A stretch of 64,000 bases of DNA from CAIZQW01 sp942493055 (GTDB lineage: Bacteria; Verrucomicrobiota; Kiritimatiellia; RFP12; UBA1067). The translations under genes and the position numbers were made by a program. Shown here piece after piece: positions 9,161-15,471 of this stretch; position 1 is the first letter of the stretch; every line of letters begins with the position of its first letter. The stretch covers positions 5,642,001-5,706,000 of the forward strand of contig OW818680.1 of the NCBI GenBank assembly GCA_942493055.1, written 5' to 3'. The notes under the pieces are model-generated. The model did no database searches, was not told where the DNA came from, and saw nothing but the letters and a program-made list of their open reading frames with translations.

Positions 9161-10297
9161 ATGAATAACCCGATCTGGATGATGACATCCGCACTGTCGA
9201 AATGTTCCTTTCAGGAACTGACTGACATCGCCAAGGAGATCAATGCGCAGGGCATGGAACTGTGTGTGTTTCGCCGGGATGGTTCTCGGCGTGATCATGT
9301 GGCCACGCATCTGGATTATGAAAGTTTCGGTGTTGACGATGCCACGCGCGTCATCGACATCTGCAATCAGAGAGGATTGCGTTTCTCTATCGGCGCGTAT
9401 GAAAATCTGATTGGTGGCGATCCTGCGGAAAGAGTCAACAATCAGAACCACATTTTGAAATTGATCCGTATCGCACATCTGCTGGGCGGCGATGCGAATG
9501 ATGTGATTGTGGGCACGTTCGTGGGGTATAATCACGAACTGGGATGCCAGGATGGGGGTTTTGAAAAGAATCTGGAAGCGTACGTCCGTGTGTTCGCTCC
9601 GATTGTGAAGTATGCTGAGGATTTGGGTGTCACCCTTGCCTACGAAAATTGCCCCATGGAGGGGTGGCGTCCGGCAACCGCGCCGACGACCTATAATAAC
9701 CTGCCTGCGACATTGGCTGCACGGAAGCTGATGTACACATTGATTCCCAGTGCCTCACATGGAGAGACCTATGACCCGTCTCATGACGTGTGGCAGAATA
9801 TCGACCCGGTAGATGTCATCAATGCCAGCGACCTCTCCCGCATCCGCAGAGTCCATGTGAAGGGCACCCGCAAGCTGAACAGTGCTGGACGTGTCCACTG
9901 GGGCGCGCTCTATCCTATGCAACACGTGAACCCTGAACTGGCTCAAAGGGCAGGGGTTCCCATACCTGCTCATGATTGGGACCGCCATCATTATGAGCCC
10001 ATGCTGCCGGGGTTTGGCGGGTGCGACAGCATGGACTGGTACGCGTTTCTCAAGAACCTGATGCAGAAAGGCTTTGACCGTCCGTTTGTGATTGAAAACG
10101 AGGCGGATAACTCATCGCATACCGGCAATCGGGCGGCAACGGTTCAAGGCTTCAAGGCGGCGGTGCTCTGCCTGGCACCAATTGTCTGGCCGCTGGATAC
10201 CCAAGCCGGGTATCAGTTTGACCAGACCCGGAGCGCCCCATTAAAAATGATTACCACAACTGACATACCTGTTAAAACAATGAAGGATCTGATCTAA
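9161..10297 (+). CDS. Xylose-isomerase-like TIM-barrel sugar isomerase/epimerase
   Basis: A cytoplasmic protein of 378 aa without signal peptide. The fold is the AP-endonuclease 2/xylose-isomerase TIM barrel. Likely metal ligands are Glu in AYENCP, Asp/His in DPSHDVW, His in RVHVKGT and Glu in VIENEA, in the usual strand-end order. A GAGAGG-like ribosome site precedes the ATG. As the only intracellular enzyme in the operon it probably interconverts a sugar released by the secreted enzymes, but the substrate is not predictable from sequence alone. Confidence 0.82.
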   Translation: MNNPIWMMTSALSKCSFQELTDIAKEINAQGMELCVFRRDGSRRDHVATHLDYESFGVDDATRVIDICNQRGLRFSIGAYENLIGGDPAERVNNQNHILKLIRIAHLLGGDANDVIVGTFVGYNHELGCQDGGFEKNLEAYVRVFAPIVKYAEDLGVTLAYENCPMEGWRPATAPTTYNNLPATLAARKLMYTLIPSASHGETYDPSHDVWQNIDPVDVINASDLSRIRRVHVKGTRKLNSAGRVHWGALYPMQHVNPELAQRAGVPIPAHDWDRHHYEPMLPGFGGCDSMDWYAFLKNLMQKGFDRPFVIENEADNSSHTGNRAATVQGFKAAVLCLAPIVWPLDTQAGYQFDQTRSAPLKMITTTDIPVKTMKDLI

Positions 10298-10298
10298 A

Positions 10299-11096
10299 AT
10301 GAGTTCTTATAAACAATTCTTGTTAATGGCTTCAGCCGCTCTGATAATTGCCCCTGCGTCACTTGTGGCGGAGGATGTTAAAACCGTGAAAGTGCTGACC
10401 ATCGGCAACAGCTTTGCTGACAATGCCTGTGGGTTCTTGAAGGAGATCGCTGGCTCTGTATCAGGATGTAGAATCGAGATTTCTAAAGCCAATATTGGGG
10501 GTTGTTCTTTCGAAAAACATGCCCAGCTCATCAAAGGGTGTGAAGCGGACCCCAAACTTAAGCCGTATCAAACGAAATATTCACTGAAAGAACTGCTGCA
10601 GAAAGAGAAGTGGGATGTGGTCACCATCCAGCAGGTCAGCCATAGCAGTTTTCGTCCAGAGAGTTACCAGCCGTTTGCCGATCAGGTGTTTGCCTGTATT
10701 AAAACGAATGCGCCGGGGGCGGAGATCCTGATTCATCAGACGTGGGCCTATGGTCCGGATTGCAAGCGCTTAGAGGGCTTTAAGTTGACACGTCAGCAGA
10801 TGAATGCCGGCTTGGTCACGTGCTATGCTGATCTCGCCCGCCATTTCGGCGGCCTGCGGATGTTGAAATCAGGCGAGACCTTTACCGCATCGCTCTTGGC
10901 GAATCCGGAAATTGACCTCTGGAACGCAAAAGACCGTTCTCATGCCAGCCAGGAGGGGTGTTATCTTGCAGGGTGTGTCTGGTTTGGCGAACTGTTCGGC
11001 ATTTCGCCGGAAAAGGTGGCATACGTTCCAAAGGGAATGAACCCCGCTGTGGCAGAAACCCTGCGCAAAACAGCTGCACGTATGAAATTCCTATAA
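10299..11096 (+). CDS. DUF4886 SGNH-like hydrolase, exported
   Basis: A 265-residue protein with signal peptide (about residues 1-25). LTIGNSFADNA is the DUF4886 version of the SGNH block I, the Ser serving as probable nucleophile, and WDVVTIQQVSH is a further family block; DRSHASQEGCYLAG near the end supplies the Asp/His pair. Such enzymes are usually carbohydrate esterases. It starts one base after the isomerase stop and is the last gene of the operon, 2 bp before tRNA-Leu on the other strand. An esterase would fit removal of acyl decorations from the glycan. Confidence 0.8.
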   Translation: MSSYKQFLLMASAALIIAPASLVAEDVKTVKVLTIGNSFADNACGFLKEIAGSVSGCRIEISKANIGGCSFEKHAQLIKGCEADPKLKPYQTKYSLKELLQKEKWDVVTIQQVSHSSFRPESYQPFADQVFACIKTNAPGAEILIHQTWAYGPDCKRLEGFKLTRQQMNAGLVTCYADLARHFGGLRMLKSGETFTASLLANPEIDLWNAKDRSHASQEGCYLAGCVWFGELFGISPEKVAYVPKGMNPAVAETLRKTAARMKFL

Positions 11097-11098
11097 AT

Positions 11099-11188
11099 TG
11101 GTGCCAGAGATGGGACTCGAACCCATACGAGGGAATAACCCCTCTCCGGATTTTAAGTCCGGTGTGTCTGCCATTTCACCACTCTGGC
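11099..11188 (-). tRNA. tRNA-Leu (anticodon UAA)
   Basis: Class II tRNA of 90 nt with encoded CCA. Acceptor arms GCCAGAG (11182-11188) and CTCTGGC pair fully. The anticodon stem is CCGGA/TCCGG with loop CTTAAAA, so the anticodon is TAA. A long variable arm (GAGGGG/CCCTC) is present and the T arm holds GGTTCGAGTCC. It abuts the stop of the DUF4886 gene on the opposite strand. Confidence 0.97.
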
Positions 11189-11326
11189 CAAAAGAGGAGT
11201 GTTAGTTTGCCAAAACTCCTCCATCCTGGCAAGGTGTTTGTCGAGGGTTTGCCTTTTTTTTTGGACTCTTCACGTTTGTCGAAAAATTTACTGGTTAGTA
11301 GATGTTTTACGCAAAGGGCGCAATTT

Positions 11327-11392
11327 GGGTGAAGGACGGCGTGCCCTCGCAAGTCCGTGAATACACGGAGGGCACAGCTCGTCCTTCACCCG
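11327..11392. repeat. Nested inverted repeat 1 (cruciform/RNA hairpin)
   Basis: Outer arms GGGTGAAGGACG and CGTCCTTCACCC pair perfectly over 12 bp. Inside them GTGCCC pairs with GGGCAC, and inside that TCCGTG pairs with CACGGA around the loop AATA. The structure spans about 66 nt. It is too long and has no U-run to be an ordinary terminator. Function unknown. Confidence 0.7.
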
Positions 11393-11411
11393 GCATCTTT
11401 TGAGACGGCTC

Positions 11412-11478
11412 AGGTGCTTGCACGAGATAAGCCCCGGCGGTATTCCGCCATTTGCGGGGGCTTTCCGTGCAAGCACCT
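11412..11478. repeat. Nested inverted repeat 2 (cruciform/RNA hairpin)
   Basis: Outer arms GGTGCTTGCACG and CGTGCAAGCACC pair perfectly over 12 bp. Inside, AAGCCCC pairs with GGGGCTT and GGCGG pairs with CCGCC around a TATT loop. It has the same three-tier architecture as the hairpin about 20 nt upstream but unrelated sequence. The remainder of 11189-11690 holds no gene I can support. Confidence 0.7.
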
Positions 11479-11690
11479 TATAGCGCTCTTAGCGAAAAGC
11501 ATTTACGAGTTGCCTATTTTCTCAGACGCTTGGCCATTCAGTTAACGTTTTCCACAAACCGTGAAGAACCTTTTTTTGGAGGGGGGAACTTAAAATTATG
11601 AGAGCGGTGCGCAATAAAGAGGTGAAAGGCACGTTTATCACAACGGAAGGGCTTATTTGGTCCTCTTATATTAAACAAGGAGTCATCAAG

Positions 11691-12020
11691 ATGAAGTATT
11701 CATTGATTGTTTTAGCGATGGTTGCAACATTGGCAACTGGCGCTTTTGCCAAGGAAGGCAAGGGGAAGGGCGCTGCAGGAGCAGAGCCGGCAAAGAAGGA
11801 AATGACAGCAGAGCAGAAGGCGGAGCACACGACAAAGGCTCTTGAGCGCATCAAAACCAAGGATGAGGCTCTCTATAAGGAGCTCGTCGCGCTGAAGGAA
11901 AAGGACCCGGCTGCCTTTGAGAAGAAGATGATGGAGCAACACCAGAAGCGTCATGGTGAAAAGGGCAAAGGTAAAAAAGGCGGGGAAGCGGCCAAGGACT
12001 GCAAAAACGCTACAAAGTAA
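11691..12020 (+). CDS. Small exported Lys/Glu-rich protein
   Basis: A 109-residue protein. Of the possible starts, the ATG at 11691 is chosen because it follows AAGGAG with an 8-nt spacer and begins a clean signal peptide (MKYSLIVLAMVATLATGAFA). The mature part is highly charged (about one third Lys, several Glu), with a central helical segment of Glu/Lys/Ala suited to a coiled coil and a glycine-lysine tail ending in KKGGEAAKDCKN. No known domain recognised. It is a single-gene unit with its own terminator, located between two tRNA genes. Confidence 0.7.
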   Translation: MKYSLIVLAMVATLATGAFAKEGKGKGAAGAEPAKKEMTAEQKAEHTTKALERIKTKDEALYKELVALKEKDPAAFEKKMMEQHQKRHGEKGKGKKGGEAAKDCKNATK

Positions 12021-12041
12021 GCGTTTCCTGATCTAAAAAGT

Positions 12042-12079
12042 AAAAAACCGAGCAACCTAATGTGTTGCGCGGTTTTTTG
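12042..12079 (+). terminator. Rho-independent terminator
   Basis: Stem AAAAAACCG-A-GCAAC pairs with GTTGC-G-CGGTTTTTT around a short loop, ending in a T-run. It closes the small exported-protein gene; the A-run on the left arm means it could also work on the minus strand for tRNA-Lys. Confidence 0.85.
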
Positions 12080-12091
12080 ATTTTTTGAAAA

Positions 12092-12167
12092 TGGTTGGAC
12101 CAGCGGGACTCGAACCCGCGACCCCAACATTAAAAGTGTTATGCTCTACCAACTGAGCTATGGTCCA
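12092..12167 (-). tRNA. tRNA-Lys (anticodon UUU)
   Basis: A 76-nt tRNA with encoded CCA. Acceptor arms TGGACCA and TGGTCCA pair fully, the D arm is GCTC/GAGC, the anticodon stem TAACA/TGTTG encloses CTTTTAA (anticodon TTT), and the T arm is GCGGG TTCGAGT CCCGC. The 5' base is U rather than the usual G, still paired with A. Confidence 0.96.
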
Positions 12168-12215
12168 ATTGCAAAAAAGTCCGCACATTAAACCATAATT
12201 TATGGATACTGTCAA

Positions 12216-12244
12216 TTGACGATATTCAAAATTATGCGTATACT
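12216..12244 (+). promoter_or_regulatory. Predicted sigma70 promoter of pfk-era
   Basis: TTGACG (12216-12221), exactly 17 nt, TATACT (12239-12244). It lies 32 nt upstream of the pfk ATG, which also has an AAGGAG ribosome site. Both boxes are close to consensus. Confidence 0.7.
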
Positions 12245-12276
12245 ACTCGGTTTTAGGTCCCACAAGGAGTGTCGCT

Positions 12277-13638
12277 ATGCCTGTTCTTGATAAATTGCTT
12301 TCAAACCCCTCTGAGTATTCACTGGATGTCGATCGTCTGGGGGAATGCAAAATCGAGTCGCCCGTCCGGAATCGGGATTTCATCAAAGATGATGACCGTA
12401 TCTTGATTTCCGAGAATACCCGGATCTTGAAGTTCTTAAGTGAGCGTTTAGGAATGACCCCGTCCTTTGAGCGGGCAGGCCCTCATGGGAAGATTTTCCA
12501 TTCACCGTCCTGGAGCCGTGTGGCGATCGTTACGGCGGGCGGTCTCTGCCCCGGACTTAACAATGTGATTAAAGGGCTGGTTGAGATCTTGACCTGTGAC
12601 TATAACATTAAGAATATATACGGCATTCGCTATGGGTATGCCGGCCTCAACCCCGTCCATAATTATGAGCCGATCTTGCTGGACAATGATTCCGTAGATA
12701 CGATTCATGAAAACGGCGGGACCATGCTGGGCTCGTCACGGGGTCAACAGGATACGGGGATGATTGTCGATTCGCTCTCGCGGATGAATATCAATCTGCT
12801 GTTCTGTATCGGTGGCGACGGCTCCTTGCGGTGCGCACGGGATGTCGCGGACGAGTGCAAGCGACGTAATCTCTTTATCAGTGTGGTTGGCATCCCGAAA
12901 ACCATTGACAATGACCTCTACTTTGTTGGACGCAGTTTCGGCTTTGAAACGGCAGTTGCTGAGGCGACGACCATCATCCAGGCCGCGCATACCGAAGCAA
13001 AGGGAACCTTTAATGGCGTGGGGCTTGTGAAGCTGATGGGGCGTGATTCAGGCTTCATCGCGTCGTATGCGGCCCTGGCGAATCCGGTTGTCAACATTTG
13101 CCTCATTCCTGAGATGGATTTTGAAATTGAAGGACCGAATGGTTTATTGGCGGCGTTGGATCGCCGCTTTGATTCGGGCAAGGATCATGCCGTACTCGTT
13201 GTCGCGGAGGGCGCTGGACAGCGGCACGTCAAGAGTGACACCGAAGAGAAGGATGCTTCCGGAAATGTGCTGAAGAAGGATATCGGTGAATATTTGAAGC
13301 AACGTATCGCGCAACACTTGAAGAAGACAGGGCGTGAAGGGTCTGTAAAGTATTTTGATCCCAGCTATACCATCCGCAGTGTGCCAGCGCGGGGAACAGA
13401 TGCGATCAAATGTTATATGTTGGCGCGCAGTGCAGTCCATGCGGCCATGGCTGGACGTACGAATTGTGTTGTGGGTAATCAGGCTGACTGGTATACGCTG
13501 GTCCCCATCAAGCTGGCGACGATTGAGCGGCAGAAGGTCGGGTTAAGCAGTGATCTGTGGCATGCGGTGCTAGATGCCACGGGGCAAAATTATTACTTTG
13601 GCTTTGGACGCTCCGGAAACGGGGGTACCTGTTCATGA
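12277..13638 (+). CDS. 6-phosphofructokinase, clade X/PPi-PFK-like
   Basis: A 453-residue PFK. GGLCPGLN at about 88-95, GGDGS at 179-183, PKTIDND at 207-213 and MGRDSGFIA at about 245 are the phosphofructokinase blocks. The two donor-specificity positions are mixed: Gly182 in GGDGS is the ATP-type residue (PPi enzymes have Asp), whereas Lys208 in PKTIDND is the residue typical of PPi enzymes and of the long ATP-using clade found in trypanosomes. The length and N-terminal extension fit that clade. Cytoplasmic; phosphorylates fructose 6-phosphate in glycolysis. ATP as donor is the more likely reading. Its stop overlaps the era start by four bases. Confidence 0.92.
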   Translation: MPVLDKLLSNPSEYSLDVDRLGECKIESPVRNRDFIKDDDRILISENTRILKFLSERLGMTPSFERAGPHGKIFHSPSWSRVAIVTAGGLCPGLNNVIKGLVEILTCDYNIKNIYGIRYGYAGLNPVHNYEPILLDNDSVDTIHENGGTMLGSSRGQQDTGMIVDSLSRMNINLLFCIGGDGSLRCARDVADECKRRNLFISVVGIPKTIDNDLYFVGRSFGFETAVAEATTIIQAAHTEAKGTFNGVGLVKLMGRDSGFIASYAALANPVVNICLIPEMDFEIEGPNGLLAALDRRFDSGKDHAVLVVAEGAGQRHVKSDTEEKDASGNVLKKDIGEYLKQRIAQHLKKTGREGSVKYFDPSYTIRSVPARGTDAIKCYMLARSAVHAAMAGRTNCVVGNQADWYTLVPIKLATIERQKVGLSSDLWHAVLDATGQNYYFGFGRSGNGGTCS

Positions 13639-14573
13639 GTGAAACCCCCAACCAGGAGGGCCTTGACTCCAAGCGGTGCGCAGTGGTGGGTATTGTCGGG
13701 CGGACCAATTCGGGCAAGTCAACACTGCTGAATCGCATGGTCGGTGAGAAGATCAGCATTGTCAGCCCTGTTGAACAGACCACCCGCAATACAATCCGGG
13801 GGATTTTGACGGAGGGCCGTGGACAACTGGTCTTCCTGGATACGCCCGGTCTGCATAAGGCGGAAGGTGCCTTGGGGACGCTGTTGAACCGGATGGCACG
13901 CCAGGCTTCGGCGGGTGTGGATATTTTAATGATCGTGTTTGATGCCAGCGTCAGGCCTCAGCTTGAGGACGACGGCTGGATGCGGCGCGTCTTAGCGATG
14001 GATCAACCCGTGGTCTTTGTGTTGAACAAGAACGACATCAAGCCCTTCTACGAACGCGAATTCAAGGAGTTGTGGCAGACGATCTTGACCGAGAAGGGGC
14101 AGACACGCGAAGTGAGCTGGATTTCTGCGTCCGCGATCCATGTTGCCGGCGCAGTCGATGTCATTGATCGCCTGTTTGCCTTGGCATTGCCGTGCGCGGA
14201 CTACCTTTTCCCAGAAGATATCGTGACAGACTATCCGCGCAAACTGGCGATCGCTGATGTTGTACGAGAAAAGTTTTTGGCGCGTCTGCACCAAGAGTTG
14301 CCCCATGAACTGGGGGTGCGTGTTGATCAGATAGATGAGGTGCGTGATGTGTGGGCTGTGACGGTGACGCTCTTTGTGAACCGTGACTCGCAGAAGGGTA
14401 TCGTGATCGGGCCCAAGGGGCAGAACCTCAAATATGTCCGTCAATGCGCCGAGCCAGAGCTTTCAGAGATTTTTGGCGTGAAAGTGAAACTCGAACTCTG
14501 GGTCAAAGTTGAAAAACAATGGATGTCTAATGCCCCGCTTCTTCGGCAGATGGGGTATATGGGGATGATGTAG
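13635..14573 (+). CDS. era: GTPase Era
   Basis: Ribosome-assembly GTPase of 312 aa that binds the 3' end of 16S rRNA and aids 30S maturation. G1 GRTNSGKST, G2 around TTRNT, G3 DTPG, G4 NKND and a G5 SA follow in order in the first 170 residues. The C-terminal KH domain contains GIVIGPKGQNLKYV. The start at 13635 (ATGA overlap with the pfk stop) is preferred to upstream in-frame codons because it gives the normal Era length. Convergent with the zinc peptidase gene, one base apart. Confidence 0.96.
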   Translation: MSETPNQEGLDSKRCAVVGIVGRTNSGKSTLLNRMVGEKISIVSPVEQTTRNTIRGILTEGRGQLVFLDTPGLHKAEGALGTLLNRMARQASAGVDILMIVFDASVRPQLEDDGWMRRVLAMDQPVVFVLNKNDIKPFYEREFKELWQTILTEKGQTREVSWISASAIHVAGAVDVIDRLFALALPCADYLFPEDIVTDYPRKLAIADVVREKFLARLHQELPHELGVRVDQIDEVRDVWAVTVTLFVNRDSQKGIVIGPKGQNLKYVRQCAEPELSEIFGVKVKLELWVKVEKQWMSNAPLLRQMGYMGMM

Positions 14574-14574
14574 A

Positions 14575-15270
14575 CTACCGGCGGCGATTGTCTCCGAGTA
14601 GTCCGGCCCTTATGAGATAATAGAGCAAGGTCATGAGCGCGGCAACAGCTCCGGCCAAATAGGTCAGAAAAGCGGCGTTCAATACCTTCCCGGCATCGCT
14701 TTCCTGCGTGGGCGACACGATTCCAGCGGTGAGCATGTGCTGTTTAGCGCGTGCACTGGCATCCCACTCGACAGGCAGTGTGATGATCGCAAATATAAAG
14801 GCGCAGGCAAACATGCCAACCCCGACGAAGAGGACGGGTTTAATCTGCAAGATCAGGCCAATAAAAAAGACAATATAGGCTAACTGGCTGCTGATCATGG
14901 TTACAGGGACGAGCGTGGTGCGTACGACAAGAGGGAAATAACCCTGGGCATGCTGCATGGCATGTCCAGCTTCATGACAGGCGATGCCGACAGCTGCCAG
15001 TGAATTTGAGCGATAGACATCCGGCGAGAGGCGCAGGACTTTCTTGGATGGATCGTAGTGGTCGGAAAGGAATCCGGAGGTCTCCTCAACCTGCACATCA
15101 TAAATACCATTGCTGCGCATCATGCGTTCTGCAGCCTGGGCGCCGGTCATCCCTGAATAGCTGCGGATTTTTGAATACTTGTTAAAGGTGAACTTCACGA
15201 GTAATTGAGCAATAACAGCTAAAAGCAGAGCAGGTGCAATCATCAGTAGGAAACGCGGGTCAAACATCAT
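14575..15270 (-). CDS. Membrane zinc metallopeptidase (YugP/Zn_peptidase_2 family)
   Basis: A 231-residue integral membrane protein with the metalloprotease motif HEAGHAMQH near residue 99, preceded by the family's GxYDVQVEE and DHYDPSKKVLRLS segments. An N-terminal helix, two central helices and one C-terminal helix are visible. The ATG has an AGGAG site. Family members are widespread; substrates are not established. Monocistronic. Confidence 0.9.
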   Translation of the reverse strand: MMFDPRFLLMIAPALLLAVIAQLLVKFTFNKYSKIRSYSGMTGAQAAERMMRSNGIYDVQVEETSGFLSDHYDPSKKVLRLSPDVYRSNSLAAVGIACHEAGHAMQHAQGYFPLVVRTTLVPVTMISSQLAYIVFFIGLILQIKPVLFVGVGMFACAFIFAIITLPVEWDASARAKQHMLTAGIVSPTQESDAGKVLNAAFLTYLAGAVAALMTLLYYLIRAGLLGDNRRR

Positions 15271-15350
15271 ACGATAACTCCTCTTAAATAGGTTTACAGT
15301 TAATCACATTGCGCGCGTGTTTCAAAGGCTTTTTTTTTCATTCCGACCTA

Positions 15351-15379
15351 TTGACAAATCAGCCCCTTTATGCCAAAAT
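15351..15379 (+). promoter_or_regulatory. Possible promoter of hppA
   Basis: A perfect TTGACA (15351-15356) is followed after 17 nt by CAAAAT (15374-15379). The -10 is weak, so the site is tentative. It leaves a leader of about 90 nt before the chosen hppA start. Confidence 0.4.
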
Positions 15380-15471
15380 AAATGACCGATTTTTTTTTGC
15401 GTATCAGGCCAGGCCTTAGAAAAGGCTTGAAATGAGATGCAGAAATCGTGAAAAAAATAAGGAATAAAGTT

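Noticed and set aside
11327..11478. Integron attC-like hairpins
   Set aside because: No GTTRRRY/RYYYAAC core sites, no integrase and no cassette array are present.
12277..13638. Simple call of PPi-dependent phosphofructokinase
   Set aside because: The GGDGS motif carries the ATP-type Gly rather than Asp, so strict PPi dependence is not supported.
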